Below the pieces are notes generated by a model. That model saw only the letters and a program-made list of their open reading frames with translations, made no database searches and had not been told where the DNA came from. This document shows, one piece after another, positions 1 to 9,877 of a stretch of 64,000 bases of DNA. Numbering within the stretch: position 1 is the first letter of the stretch; every line of letters begins with the position of its first letter. Source of the DNA: Umboniibacter marinipuniceus (GTDB lineage Bacteria > Pseudomonadota > Gammaproteobacteria > Pseudomonadales > DSM-25080); NCBI RefSeq assembly GCF_003688415.1, contig NZ_REFJ01000002.1, forward strand, positions 186,001 to 250,000. Reading direction: 5' to 3'. The translations under genes were made by a program, and so were the position numbers.

Positions 1-1
1 T

Positions 2-988
2 TTACTCCGCGATTTTTCTGCGCCGGTAAAACTTGTGGATACGCTAACTGATGAACAGCTCCGCTTTCTTATAGCTCGGGACACCGATGCATATGTTCGA
101 TGGGACAGCAGCCAGAAATTACTGTTGGCGGAAATTGAGCGCGCTAAATCAGACAGCTATTCATTGTGTCCAAAACTAAGCGAGGCATTAGCAGCCGTGC
201 TAGCGGACGATGCGGCAGACCCAGCCTTGCGTGCCTACAGCTTGTCGTTACCTAGCGAAGCGCTGCTGCAGCAGGGCGAGAGCGTGGATCCCGTGGCGCT
301 ATTTACCGCCAAAGACCGAGTTAAAGCTGCTATTGCCACGGAGCTCCAGGAGCAATTTCGTACGATTGTTGCGCAGCGGGTCAGTTGGGATCAATACCAG
401 CCTTCGGCCGAACAAGTTGGTCAACGTCTACTACAGAATTTGGCGCTTGATTACGTCGTTAAGCTCGGCGAATGCAGTGCGGCCGAGGCTCAGTTCGCGA
501 GTGCTAATAATATGACGGATCAGCTCGCCGCGTTGCGTAGCTTATTCCGTTACGCTGATCGGCATCCAATGGCCGAGTTTATCTCTCAGTGGGCGGAAGA
601 CGGCTTAGTCCTTAACACCGCCTTTGCACTGCAAGCGAGTGCTCGTGATGGCGCAACACTGGCTGATATCCAACGTATTACTGAGCACCAGGCCTTTGAC
701 TTTGATAACCCGAATAAAGTTCGAGCAGTGTTCGGTAGCTTCGGCAGTGACAACACGCCGCTATTCCACGCGAAGGATGGTTCGGGTTATGAGTACTTGG
801 GAGATATGGTGCTTAAAATTGATGAGTCCAATCCTCAAACTGCGTCTCGTTTAGCTGCGCCACTTACACGCTGGCGCAATCTAGCCCCGGCGTACTCTGC
901 GGCAATGAAGGCAGTTTTAGAGCGCTTGGCGGGATGTCCCACGCTATCGAAAGACCTCTATGAGGTTGTTAGTAAGAGTTTGTTGTAA
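2..988 (+). CDS. pepN: Aminopeptidase N, C-terminal part (cut by window edge)
   Basis: The open frame runs in from the left edge and encodes about 328 residues ending in TAA. It begins LLRDFSAPVKL, a stretch typical of the junction before the helical C-terminal domain of M1-family aminopeptidase N, and the rest fits that alpha-helical DUF3458 C-terminal domain. The zinc-binding HEXXH catalytic domain lies outside the window. The enzyme removes N-terminal residues from peptides in the cytosol; the E. coli protein is about 870 residues. The GTG at 35 is internal because the homology continues upstream of it. The stop overlaps the next start by one base (TAATG), so smrA is probably translationally coupled. 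Confidence 0.9.
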   Translation, partial: LLRDFSAPVKLVDTLTDEQLRFLIARDTDAYVRWDSSQKLLLAEIERAKSDSYSLCPKLSEALAAVLADDAADPALRAYSLSLPSEALLQQGESVDPVALFTAKDRVKAAIATELQEQFRTIVAQRVSWDQYQPSAEQVGQRLLQNLALDYVVKLGECSAAEAQFASANNMTDQLAALRSLFRYADRHPMAEFISQWAEDGLVLNTAFALQASARDGATLADIQRITEHQAFDFDNPNKVRAVFGSFGSDNTPLFHAKDGSGYEYLGDMVLKIDESNPQTASRLAAPLTRWRNLAPAYSAAMKAVLERLAGCPTLSKDLYEVVSKSLL

Positions 989-1563
989 TGGCTGATGATA
1001 AATCTTTATTCGAAGCCGAGATGGCGGGTGTAAAGAAGTTGAATATCGCTCCCCGAGTTGAGCGAAAGACGACTAGCTTGAGTGCTGAGCAGAAGAAAAT
1101 TCGACGGACTATCGCTGTGTCGGAAGATTCTGTCGATTCAAACCAATTGATGACGGATCATCTAGAATTCGTTGAACCTCTGTCGTATCTTGAGTTCCAT
1201 CGAACGGGTATTCAGCACGGGGTACTTAAAAGTCTCCGGTTGGGCAAGTACGGCATAGAGGCAAAGCTGGACTTACATCACCGCACAGTGGAGCAAGCTC
1301 GCTCAGACGTTTATGAGTTTGTTCGAGATTGTGTCCGCTACGACGTACGAACAGTTATCATCTCGCACGGCAAAGGCGAACGGAGTGAGCCAAAAGCTCT
1401 ACTGAAGTCGCATGTAAACCGTTGGTTAAGGCACTTGGACGAAGTGATGGCGTTCTATACCGCGTTACCTCGCCACGGCGGCTATGGTGCTGTCTACGTC
1501 ATGCTGCGTAAATCGCCCGAGAAGAAACTGGAGAATAAGGAGCGTCACGAACGCCGTCGTTAG
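988..1563 (+). CDS. smrA: Smr-domain protein SmrA
   Basis: 191 residues. The Smr domain shows LDLH (94-97), HGKG (127-130) and HGGYGA (163-168). Matches outside the domain single out the SmrA/YdaL branch rather than SmrB: DDKSLF at the N-terminus, a GIQHGVLKSLRLGKY block just before the Smr domain, and a basic C-terminal tail. Smr domains are nuclease-type folds; SmrB cleaves mRNA at collided ribosomes, and SmrA is a putative endonuclease of less defined role. The start overlaps the pepN stop by one base. Function beyond the family is inferred. Confidence 0.9.
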   Translation: MADDKSLFEAEMAGVKKLNIAPRVERKTTSLSAEQKKIRRTIAVSEDSVDSNQLMTDHLEFVEPLSYLEFHRTGIQHGVLKSLRLGKYGIEAKLDLHHRTVEQARSDVYEFVRDCVRYDVRTVIISHGKGERSEPKALLKSHVNRWLRHLDEVMAFYTALPRHGGYGAVYVMLRKSPEKKLENKERHERRR

Positions 1564-1650
1564 TGGTGCCTATTTTAATAATAAAGAACGGGTGGCAAAA
1601 CCGCCTACCTCATGACTACACTGTGTTTAACACGGGAAGAGAGCAGTTAA

Positions 1651-4600
1651 ATGGGTAAAAAACAAATGGATCCCAATACACTACTAGCAGAGGCTCAAAA
1701 GGCTAACTGTAGTGAGCAACATTTAGCCTTTATTAGCGCTTGGCTAAGTAATTTTCCATTGGACGAATTCAGTTCGCGTAAGATTGAGAATGTCGCTGGA
1801 TGGCTAGTTGACCTTGCTCATCAGCACGTGGGCCGAAGTGACGACTATATTCGTGTCTATAACCCAACGATCGAGCGAAATCGTTGGCAGGCGGCCAACT
1901 CGGTTGTGGTGATCTCGTTTACTGATCTGCCCTTTGTGATTGACTCTATTCGAATCGCGCTTGGGGTTATCGGTATTGAGGTTCGCCTGCTTCACAGTCA
2001 TGTATTTGTCAGCGAACCCTCTCGCTCGCTTGCCTATATCGAAGTTGGTCGTCGCGAAAAGGCGGATGAACTTGAGGCCATTGCTACCGCGCTGAACAAT
2101 ACATTGAGCTCAGTGAAAAACGTGGTTGATGCCTTTCCCAGCATGCAAGAACAGGTTAAAACCCTGGTGGTCAACTACGAAAAGAAATTGGCAGGTGATC
2201 CAGCCCATGATTTTTTGGATTGGCTTCGCCGAGAGCACTTCATTTTTCTCGGCTACGGTGAGTGGTGTGATGGTAAGATTTCGCGCACGTTAGGGACTAC
2301 CAAAGATAATAATGAAGATGATGATTTACTGTCTGTTCCGATTCTTTTGAAGGATGAGAACATCGCCTTTTCTAAGTCGTCTTCTCGCTCTCAGATTCAT
2401 CGTCACGTTTACTCGGATTATGTAGTGATTCGCGATCCAAAGAAGCCCAAAGTTGAGCACCGTTTTGTGGGTTTGTTTACGTCCAGTGTCTATCATCAAA
2501 ACCCATCATTAATTCCGGTGGTCCGTGACAAAATATCTTATGTATTGGCAAAGGCTAACCTGCCAACTAACAGCCATGATGGCAAGGTGCTTGATCAAAT
2601 TCTAACCAATTACCCAACGGATGAGTTGTTTATCAGCTCGCCAGAGGAACTCTATTCGGGTGTGAACCGAGCGCTGCGTATTCAAGAGCGACCAATTGTC
2701 CGAGTTAGTATTCGCCGAGGCCGATTGGGTCGCTTTGTTAATTGTTTGGTTTACGTGCCACGGGATCGTTATAACACCGAACTACGTAAGAATATTCAGA
2801 AATACCTGAGTGACGAACTCAATGCCGTGGATAGTGAATTTACCACTTACTTTAGTGGCGGTAATCACGCTCGTGTTCATTTCATTCTCCGGACCGCCAG
2901 TAATGAGCGCCGCGATGTTGATCTCGCAAGTTTAGAAGAGACGATTCTTGATATGTGTCGTGAGTGGCCAGATCGACTGCGCGATACGCTTTGCGAGACC
3001 TTGGGTGATGACGTAGGTAGTCGTTTAGCTAGTTTGTATCAAGGGGCATTCCCGGCGGCCTATCGCGACGATTATGATACCCGCTTCGCAGGCCGAGATA
3101 TTGTCACGATTGATGAAATGGCAAATGATCAGTCGATGGCGGTGAGTTTCTATCAACGCGTCGGCGACGCCGATAATGCAGCGCGGTTCCGAGTATTTCG
3201 CTTTGATACGCCTATTGGCCTCTCTGAAGTGTTGCCTAAGTTTGAGAACCTTGGCTGGTACGTCTTGGGTGAACACCCCTATGAAATTGATCGCCGTGAC
3301 GGCGAGCGGGTATGGCTTCACGAATATCGAATCTTGGTTGAAGGGTTGAGTGGCGAAAAGATAGAACGCAACGCCACGCTTTGCCAGGAGGCTTTCGAGG
3401 CTGTATGGCGCGGCGATGCCGAGGATGACCGTTTTAACCGATTAGTCTTGAGAGCAGGACTCAGCTGGCAGCAAGTCGCAATCCTACGCAGTTATGCGCG
3501 CTATATGTTCCAAATCCAGTTTGGTTTTTCTTTAGACTATATTGCCGATACGCTATCGGAACACAGTGACGTTGCCACTCAACTTGTTGATCTCTTCGAG
3601 GCAATCTTCGACCCTGAACGAGCAGCGCTCGAACTCAGTGAAATTGATACGAAACTGCAAGCGTTGAGAGCGGAGATTGATCGGGTAGAGAGTTTGGACC
3701 AAGATCGTATTCTACGTCGCTACTTGGACTTGATAATGGGGACCGAGCGGACTAACTATTATCGTCCAACACTCTCCGGGCAGGAGCGCTCAGTACTGTC
3801 GTTCAAGCTTAATACCCGTCGAATTCCGGACCTTCCAAAGCCAACGCCATATTTTGAGATCTTTGTCTGTTCACCGCGAACAGAGGGTGTCCATTTACGT
3901 GGCGGTCCCGTGGCCAGGGGTGGGTTGCGATGGTCTGACCGTTTCGAGGACTATCGAACTGAAGTGCTAGGTTTGGTTAAGGCGCAGCAGGTCAAGAATT
4001 CAGTGATTGTACCGGTTGGTGCGAAGGGCGGCTTTGTTGCACGAAAGACCGATAGTAATTGGTCTCGGGACCGTTTCCTCGAAGAGGGGATTGCCTGCTA
4101 CAAGGAATTTATCAGCGGCTTACTAGACATTACCGATAACCGTTCTGGTGAAGAGATCGTTTCGCCGCCATCGGTGATTTGTCGAGACGAGCCTGATCCG
4201 TATCTTGTTGTTGCTGCCGATAAGGGAACGGCAACCTTTTCTGATATCGCCAATGGCTTAGCAAATGAATACGGATTCTGGCTCGGCGACGCGTTTGCTT
4301 CGGGTGGCAGCCAGGGGTATGACCATAAGAAAATGGGTATCACCGCCAAGGGCGCGTGGGTCTCGGTACAGCGTCATTTCCGGGAGATGGGTATCGATGT
4401 TCAATCTGATCCGGTCACCGTCTTAGGTATTGGAGATATGTCTGGGGATGTGTTTGGTAACGGCATGTTGCTGTCGTCCTCGTTGAAAGTGGTAGCCGCT
4501 TTCAATCACCGCCACATTTTTATTGATCCCAACCCAAACCCGGCCAAGTCGTTCAAAGAACGACAGCGATTGTTTGAACTGCCGCGCTCTGGCTGGGATG

Positions 4601-6321
4601 ACTACAACAGCAAGTTGATCTCGAAGGGTGGTGGTGTCTTCAGCCGTGGCGCGAAAGTCATTGAAATTTCGAAAGAAATGAAGGCGCTGTTCGCAATTGA
4701 AGAGTCTGAACTGCGTCCCACCGAGTTACTCGAACGCCTCCTAAAGGCGCCGCTCGATCTACTCTGGAACGGTGGTATTGGCACCTATGTAAAAGCGTCT
4801 ACCGAGAATCATAGTGACGTGGGTGATAAAGCGAATGACAGCATCCGAGTAAATGGCGCGGAACTCGGCGCACGAGTTGTCGGGGAGGGCGGTAACCTCG
4901 GCCTAACTCAGCTAGGCCGTGTAGAATACTCGTTAGAAGGCGGACGCTGTAATACGGACTTCATCGATAATGCCGGTGGCGTAGACTGTTCAGACCATGA
5001 AGTTAATATCAAAATTCTACTCAATCAGCTGACACGTGACGGCGCAATGAGTGAGCTTCAGCGCAACGAGTTGCTTGAATCCATGACCGAGCAAGTGTCG
5101 AGTTTGGTGTTGCACAATAACGCGCTTCAAGCTCAGGCCATCAGTCTTGAGTCGCTCAGAAGTACCTATCGCAGCGGTGATCATCGGCGTTTCATTATTG
5201 ACTTGGAGTCAATAAATGTTCTTGATCGTGAGTTGGAGTTCCTCCCCAGTGAGACGAGTCTGCAGACGCGAATCCAAGACCGAGAACAGGCGTTAAGCCG
5301 ACCAGAACTGTCAATTTTGCTGTCCTACGCGAAATCAGAGCTGAAACGACATTTCGCTCGCCGTAATTTAATTACCGGCCCGTATCGCAAGGCGATGGTG
5401 CAGTCCGCTTTCCCTGAAATTCTCAGTAAGCGATTCCCTCAACAGATTGAGGAGCATCAGCTCAACACGGAAATTGTTGCCACACAGATGGCCAATGAAA
5501 TTGTCAATTTCATGGGAATTACTTTCGTTCATCGGCTGAGAAAGTCTACCGGCGCGAGTTATCAAGCCATTGCTCGGGCTTGGATTTTCTGCCGCGAAGT
5601 CTTTAGCCTCAATACACTTTGGGATGACATTGCGGCGTTAGGCGCAAACGTTGATTCAACGGCGCTGTTGGAACAGCTAGATCGTGAACGAAGAATGGTT
5701 CGACGAGCGGCGCGTTGGTACATACACAATCGCCGAAGCTCCACGGATATCGAAGCGGATATCAAAGCTTTCAAGGACGAAGTCAGTCGTTTGATAGGGC
5801 AATTACCCAACTATTTGTCTACGCGTCAGCAGCGTAAATGGACGAATCGTTACAATGCCATGATCGAGGCTAATGTTCCCGAGCTATTGGCATCTCGTTG
5901 TGCGGCCACTGATTATCTTTTCGCGATGCTTAGTATTCGCGATGTCGCGGCGGAAACCGATACCGACAGTGTATTGGTGGGGAGCGCCTACTTTGAGGTC
6001 GCGTCGAAGCTTCGCCTCAATGATATCCATGATCTGTTGACCAGCTACAAGGTGCGGGATCAGTGGGAAGCAATGGCGAGGGAAGTTAACTTAGATGAGT
6101 TAAACCTCCGGCGAAGAGAGCTCACAGCCAGTGTTGTGCGAAGCCTTGAGGCGGGAGATGACAATGTCTGCAGTAGCGTAAGTAATTGGGTGGCGCAGAA
6201 TAATGCTGCGGTAGCGCAATGGCAGGCTACAATGGCGGAGGTCGATGCAACCAATCAACATGGCTTCGCGCTTTTTGCCGTAACACTAAGGGCTTTATCT
6301 CAGTTGAGTTCTGACTGCTAA
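1651..6321 (+). CDS. gdhB: NAD-specific glutamate dehydrogenase, large type
   Basis: 1556 residues, in the size class of the large (about 1,500-1,620 residue) NAD-dependent glutamate dehydrogenases. It oxidatively deaminates glutamate to 2-oxoglutarate and ammonia and usually serves amino acid catabolism. The N-terminal half carries the regulatory region. The catalytic part contains GAKGGF with its lysine at 792, preceded by RGGLRWSDR, and GDMSGDVFGN at 928-937 in the nucleotide-binding part. ATG at 1651 follows a purine-rich GGGAAGAGAG element. It is separated from smrA by about 90 bases and from pyrD by 43 bases holding a short hairpin, so it is probably its own transcript. No frameshift seen. 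Confidence 0.96.
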   Translation: MGKKQMDPNTLLAEAQKANCSEQHLAFISAWLSNFPLDEFSSRKIENVAGWLVDLAHQHVGRSDDYIRVYNPTIERNRWQAANSVVVISFTDLPFVIDSIRIALGVIGIEVRLLHSHVFVSEPSRSLAYIEVGRREKADELEAIATALNNTLSSVKNVVDAFPSMQEQVKTLVVNYEKKLAGDPAHDFLDWLRREHFIFLGYGEWCDGKISRTLGTTKDNNEDDDLLSVPILLKDENIAFSKSSSRSQIHRHVYSDYVVIRDPKKPKVEHRFVGLFTSSVYHQNPSLIPVVRDKISYVLAKANLPTNSHDGKVLDQILTNYPTDELFISSPEELYSGVNRALRIQERPIVRVSIRRGRLGRFVNCLVYVPRDRYNTELRKNIQKYLSDELNAVDSEFTTYFSGGNHARVHFILRTASNERRDVDLASLEETILDMCREWPDRLRDTLCETLGDDVGSRLASLYQGAFPAAYRDDYDTRFAGRDIVTIDEMANDQSMAVSFYQRVGDADNAARFRVFRFDTPIGLSEVLPKFENLGWYVLGEHPYEIDRRDGERVWLHEYRILVEGLSGEKIERNATLCQEAFEAVWRGDAEDDRFNRLVLRAGLSWQQVAILRSYARYMFQIQFGFSLDYIADTLSEHSDVATQLVDLFEAIFDPERAALELSEIDTKLQALRAEIDRVESLDQDRILRRYLDLIMGTERTNYYRPTLSGQERSVLSFKLNTRRIPDLPKPTPYFEIFVCSPRTEGVHLRGGPVARGGLRWSDRFEDYRTEVLGLVKAQQVKNSVIVPVGAKGGFVARKTDSNWSRDRFLEEGIACYKEFISGLLDITDNRSGEEIVSPPSVICRDEPDPYLVVAADKGTATFSDIANGLANEYGFWLGDAFASGGSQGYDHKKMGITAKGAWVSVQRHFREMGIDVQSDPVTVLGIGDMSGDVFGNGMLLSSSLKVVAAFNHRHIFIDPNPNPAKSFKERQRLFELPRSGWDDYNSKLISKGGGVFSRGAKVIEISKEMKALFAIEESELRPTELLERLLKAPLDLLWNGGIGTYVKASTENHSDVGDKANDSIRVNGAELGARVVGEGGNLGLTQLGRVEYSLEGGRCNTDFIDNAGGVDCSDHEVNIKILLNQLTRDGAMSELQRNELLESMTEQVSSLVLHNNALQAQAISLESLRSTYRSGDHRRFIIDLESINVLDRELEFLPSETSLQTRIQDREQALSRPELSILLSYAKSELKRHFARRNLITGPYRKAMVQSAFPEILSKRFPQQIEEHQLNTEIVATQMANEIVNFMGITFVHRLRKSTGASYQAIARAWIFCREVFSLNTLWDDIAALGANVDSTALLEQLDRERRMVRRAARWYIHNRRSSTDIEADIKAFKDEVSRLIGQLPNYLSTRQQRKWTNRYNAMIEANVPELLASRCAATDYLFAMLSIRDVAAETDTDSVLVGSAYFEVASKLRLNDIHDLLTSYKVRDQWEAMAREVNLDELNLRRRELTASVVRSLEAGDDNVCSSVSNWVAQNNAAVAQWQATMAEVDATNQHGFALFAVTLRALSQLSSDC

Positions 6322-6338
6322 GGCGCGATAATCGCGCC
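6322..6338 (+). terminator. Short GC-rich hairpin after gdhB
   Basis: A perfect 7-bp stem GGCGCGA/TCGCGCC with a TAA loop begins right after the gdhB stop codon. It is followed by TCAATTAAT rather than a clear T run, so it may be a weak terminator or an mRNA-stabilising 3' hairpin. It separates gdhB from pyrD. Confidence 0.45.
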
Positions 6339-6364
6339 TCAATTAATCGCAAAGTAGGATCATT

Positions 6365-7387
6365 ATGTTTTCTCTCGTTAAGCCATTGTTGTTTAGTATG
6401 TCAGCGGAAGCTGCGCACGATCTAACGATCGACGGACTTAGCGCGCTCGGGCGCCTAGGATTAGTCAGCTTAGCGGGTAAGCGCAGAGTTGACGATCCTT
6501 ATACTTGTATGGGGTTGAACTTCCCGAACCGAGTTGGGCTTGCTGCGGGTTTGGATAAGAATGGTGTCGCGATTGATGCTTTCGGAGCCATGGGTTTCGG
6601 ATCGGTTGAAGTCGGTACGGTCACGCCGCGTCCTCAGCCAGGTAATCCAAAGCCGCGTTTATTCCGTTTAGAGGAACACGGCGCGATTATTAATCGAATG
6701 GGCTTTAACAATGCAGGGGTAGATGCACTCGTAGAGCGTCTCGCCGCAAGAAAATTTGATGGCGTGGTTGGTGTCAACATTGGTAAGAATTTTGACACGC
6801 CCGTTGAAGAAGCAGCCAGTGATTATCTTCATTGTCTAGATAAGGTCTACGCTTTCTCCGATTATGTCACGGTTAATCTTTCGTCGCCTAATACGCCAGG
6901 ACTTCGTGAGCTGCAGTTTGGCGCAAAGTTAGATGAGCTACTGGGCCAACTGCGCGAGCGTCAACTTCAGCTTCAAAGCCAGCATCAGCGTTACGTGCCC
7001 ATCGCCGTGAAGTTAGCACCAGATATGGAAGATGATGATCTTCGTCAGGTTGCCGATCAAATTGTTGCTTCTGAGTTGGATGCCGTGATCGCTACCAATA
7101 CCACGCTGGATCGTTCTGCTGTTAATGGTCATCCGCTAGCAGGCGAAGCGGGCGGCTTGTCGGGCTCACCACTCACCAAAAAAGCAGCGCATTGCTGTCA
7201 GGTATTGAGCGATCAGTTAGCGGGTAAGATTCCATTGATTGGAGTGGGTGGCATTAACAGTGGTGAAGTGGCGGCAGAGCGAATTGAGGCGGGAGCAGAC
7301 TTGGTACAGATTTATTCGTCATTCATATACCAAGGACCTGAGCTAATTAAAGATGCCGCGAAGGCCATTAAAAAGCTCAGATCTTAA
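6365..7387 (+). CDS. pyrD: Dihydroorotate dehydrogenase (quinone), class 2
   Basis: 340 residues, full length for the class 2 enzyme. It oxidises dihydroorotate to orotate in pyrimidine synthesis and passes electrons to quinone at the inner membrane. Visible family motifs are [10 protein letters not shown] (58-67), [17 protein letters not shown] (82-98, FMN/substrate region), INRMGFNN (109-116), and [10 protein letters not shown] (171-180) with the catalytic serine; IGVGGI near the C-terminus is the phosphate-binding loop. The N-terminal helix pair typical of class 2 is present. The start ATG follows AAAGTAGGATCATT. rmf lies convergent just downstream, an association of pyrD and rmf that also occurs in enterobacteria. 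Confidence 0.97.
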   Translation: MFSLVKPLLFSMSAEAAHDLTIDGLSALGRLGLVSLAGKRRVDDPYTCMGLNFPNRVGLAAGLDKNGVAIDAFGAMGFGSVEVGTVTPRPQPGNPKPRLFRLEEHGAIINRMGFNNAGVDALVERLAARKFDGVVGVNIGKNFDTPVEEAASDYLHCLDKVYAFSDYVTVNLSSPNTPGLRELQFGAKLDELLGQLRERQLQLQSQHQRYVPIAVKLAPDMEDDDLRQVADQIVASELDAVIATNTTLDRSAVNGHPLAGEAGGLSGSPLTKKAAHCCQVLSDQLAGKIPLIGVGGINSGEVAAERIEAGADLVQIYSSFIYQGPELIKDAAKAIKKLRS

Positions 7388-7393
7388 CAATCC

Positions 7394-7573
7394 TTAGTGA
7401 CGGTCAGGGTCGACCTCCCATTGGTCTGCTCTGGCCTGTCGCCAACCACCTAGCCATTCGAGCCGATGATCCTCCTGAGAGTGGGGACATTGTTCACGTG
7501 ATTTGCCCTTCATGCCGGCGTTATATCCTTTATCGTAGGCGCGTTGATTCATATCTCGTTTTTGTCGTTTCAC
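7394..7573 (-). CDS. rmf: Ribosome modulation factor RMF (short gene)
   Basis: Read by eye on the minus strand: a GTG start at 7573 to a TAA at 7394-7396 encodes 59 residues. The protein begins with KRQKRD after the start residue and contains YDKGYNAGMKGKSRE, CPH and EWLGGWRQA, which match E. coli RMF (KRQKRD, GYQAGIAGRSKE, CPY, WLGGWREA) at the same spacing. RMF helps dimerise 70S ribosomes into inactive 100S particles in stationary phase. A strong GGAGG ribosome binding site sits 7 bases before the GTG. The C-terminus (about residues 52-59, DQWEVDPDRH region) runs slightly beyond the E. coli protein. It is divergent from rlmKL and convergent with pyrD. Confidence 0.93.
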   Translation of the reverse strand: MKRQKRDMNQRAYDKGYNAGMKGKSREQCPHSQEDHRLEWLGGWRQARADQWEVDPDRH

Positions 7574-7687
7574 TGGCGAACCTCCAAATTGTTATTCAGG
7601 TGTTACAATTCAATTAAAGCAGTGGGCGAGAACGCTTTCCACTCGAAGCGACGAACGGCTGTAATGAGTCCGCTCAATTGCGAAACT

Positions 7688-7704
7688 TGTCACGAAACGT
7701 GACA
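7688..7704. promoter_or_regulatory. Perfect palindrome upstream of rlmKL (possible operator)
   Basis: TGTCACG AAA CGTGACA is a perfect 7-bp inverted repeat with a 3-base centre, ending 16 bases before the rlmKL start and just before its AGGAAC ribosome binding site. It lies in the roughly 150-base divergent region shared with rmf. It could be an operator or a small hairpin in the rlmKL leader. I do not recognise a regulator with this exact site. Confidence 0.5.
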
Positions 7705-7720
7705 CTAATTTAGGAACAAC

Positions 7721-9877
7721 ATGATGTCGGCAAACTACACATTAATCGTAACCTGCGCTGGCGGCCTTGAACGCCACTTAGCGGATGAAATTCAGCAGAT
7801 TCTGCCAACGGCTGAGGTCACGCAAGCACTGGGTCAAGTTAGCCTAGAGGGTGGTATTGAAGAGATATACCGTATCTGTTTGTGGTCACGCGTTGCATCG
7901 CGAGTGCTTCTACAGTTGGCGAGTGCACGCGTTAATGATGTTGAGGAGCTCTACGACGTAGCAGCCAGTATCCCTTGGCTTGCCCATTTAGGTCCAGAAC
8001 ACAGTTTCTCGGTAGATTTTCGCGGTATGAATAAGTGGCTGCGTCATACTAACTTCGGCGGTCTTAAAATCAAAGACGCGATCGTAGATGTGATTCGCAA
8101 CACCACTGGCGAGCGGCCTAACGTGGATACCGAAGATCCCGCTATACGAGTGTATGGTCATCTCCAACGCGATAAGTTCTCTGTGGGTATCGATATGTCC
8201 GGTGGCGGACTCCATCGCCGAGGCTATCGGGCAGGAGGGGGCTTAGCACCGCTGCGCGAGACACTCGCCGCAGCACTACTCTATCAATGTGGATGGCCAG
8301 CGCTTGCTGCGTCAGGTGGTTCCTTCCTCGACCCAATGTGTGGTTCAGGTACGTTCGTGGTGGAAGCGGCAATGATGGCAACGGATATGGCGCCGGGCCT
8401 TAATCGCGAATCCTTCGGTTTTGAACAGTGGTATCGACACAGCGATAGTATTTGGGAAGCCATTTATCGTGAAGCAGTTACCCGTGATCAGCAGGGGCGA
8501 GCTGCTTACGAGGGCCAGGTGATTGGTCTGGATCTTTCACACAAGGCGCTTCAAGCCGCCCAGCGGGCTGTGGCGGGCGCTACCTTAGGTCGCTTCGTTA
8601 AAATCCATAAGCATGATATCAACGATGAGATTGATCCAGCCTGGACAGCGAACTTGGTGCTGACCAACCCTCCGTATGGTGAACGCATAGGTGAAGAGGC
8701 GGAGTTGGCTGGACTCTATCAACAATTGGGGAATCAGGTTGCCGCCTTGCCAAATGTTGAAACATTTGGCGTGTTTAGCTCGCGAGTGGACCTTTGCCAG
8801 CATATGCCATTGCGTTCGCCAAAGCGTAATAAATATCAGAACGGTGATATTGAAGCATTCTTGCTTCGTTTCGATCTGTCTTCTGAATCCAGTAGGGGCT
8901 ATGGTAAACCGTTACCAACGGCCATTTACGAGCGAGAGCGGCTATCCGAAGAGGGGCTCATGCTCTATAACCGCTTGAAGAAGAATCAGAAACAGCTAAA
9001 AGCGTGGATAAAGCGCGAAAACATCAGTTGTTACCGTGTCTATGATGCCGATCTGCCGGAGTTCAGCGTTGCGATTGACGTCTACGGTGATCAGCTTCAT
9101 GTTCAAGAATATGCGGCGCCGTCTACCATCCCTGAAGCGAAGGCTGCGGCACGATTCAAGATCGCCTTAACGGCTATCTCTGCCGCGTTCAATGTTCCGC
9201 TAGCTGAGTTGCATAGTAAAGAGCGCCGCCGTCAGAAGGGTACGGCTCAATACGAAGCAACCCCCGAGTCGAAACGCTTTTTCGTGGACGAATTCGGACA
9301 CTCCATTGAAGTGGAATTGGCTTCGTATTTAGATACTGGCCTCTTCCTTGATCATCGCCCATTGCGAAAACGAATCATGAATGAAGCCAAATCAAAGCGC
9401 TTTTTGAATCTTTTTTGCTACACCGCCGTGGCATCTTTGCATGCTGCGATGGCTGGAGCCAAGACAACCAGTGTTGACATGTCTCGCACCTATTTGAACT
9501 GGGCGAAGGACAGTTTCCGTCGCAATTACGTGACGCTCTCTCAGCATGAATTTGAACAGGCTAACTGTGTGGAATGGCTGGCGACCGCTACCGGTGAGTA
9601 CGATATCATTATGTTGGATCCACCAACCTTCTCTAACTCGAAGCGAATGAGTGATGTCTTCGATGTGCAAAAAGATCATGAGAAGTTGATAGACGATACG
9701 ATGCGACTGCTTGCGAAAGATGGCACGCTTTATTTCTCGAACAACTATCGAAAATTCAAGCTAGCGCCAGAATTAAGTGACCGCTATGTCATTGAGGATA
9801 TCAGTCCGTCCACCATTGATGTTGACTTTAAGCGTAACCCCAAGATTCATCAGTGCTGGATAATTCGCCATGGCTAG
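7721..9877 (+). CDS. rlmL: 23S rRNA methyltransferase RlmKL (G2069 and G2445)
   Basis: 718 residues, full length for the fused bifunctional enzyme. The N-terminal RlmL half has a THUMP domain followed by a methyltransferase domain with DPMCGSGTFVVEAA and NPPYGER (316-322), the catalytic motif for guanine N2 methylation. The C-terminal RlmK half carries FLNLFCYTAVASLHAA (SAM-binding) and DPPTFSNSKRM starting at 633. Together they make m2G2445 and m7G2069 in E. coli numbering. The start is either of two adjacent ATGs (7721 or 7724) behind TAGGAAC. Its last 8 bases overlap the next gene. Confidence 0.97.
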   Translation: MMSANYTLIVTCAGGLERHLADEIQQILPTAEVTQALGQVSLEGGIEEIYRICLWSRVASRVLLQLASARVNDVEELYDVAASIPWLAHLGPEHSFSVDFRGMNKWLRHTNFGGLKIKDAIVDVIRNTTGERPNVDTEDPAIRVYGHLQRDKFSVGIDMSGGGLHRRGYRAGGGLAPLRETLAAALLYQCGWPALAASGGSFLDPMCGSGTFVVEAAMMATDMAPGLNRESFGFEQWYRHSDSIWEAIYREAVTRDQQGRAAYEGQVIGLDLSHKALQAAQRAVAGATLGRFVKIHKHDINDEIDPAWTANLVLTNPPYGERIGEEAELAGLYQQLGNQVAALPNVETFGVFSSRVDLCQHMPLRSPKRNKYQNGDIEAFLLRFDLSSESSRGYGKPLPTAIYERERLSEEGLMLYNRLKKNQKQLKAWIKRENISCYRVYDADLPEFSVAIDVYGDQLHVQEYAAPSTIPEAKAAARFKIALTAISAAFNVPLAELHSKERRRQKGTAQYEATPESKRFFVDEFGHSIEVELASYLDTGLFLDHRPLRKRIMNEAKSKRFLNLFCYTAVASLHAAMAGAKTTSVDMSRTYLNWAKDSFRRNYVTLSQHEFEQANCVEWLATATGEYDIIMLDPPTFSNSKRMSDVFDVQKDHEKLIDDTMRLLAKDGTLYFSNNYRKFKLAPELSDRYVIEDISPSTIDVDFKRNPKIHQCWIIRHG

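Noticed and set aside
35-988. Separate gene starting at GTG 35
   Set aside because: The frame is open to the window edge and the residues before 35 match PepN, so the GTG is internal.
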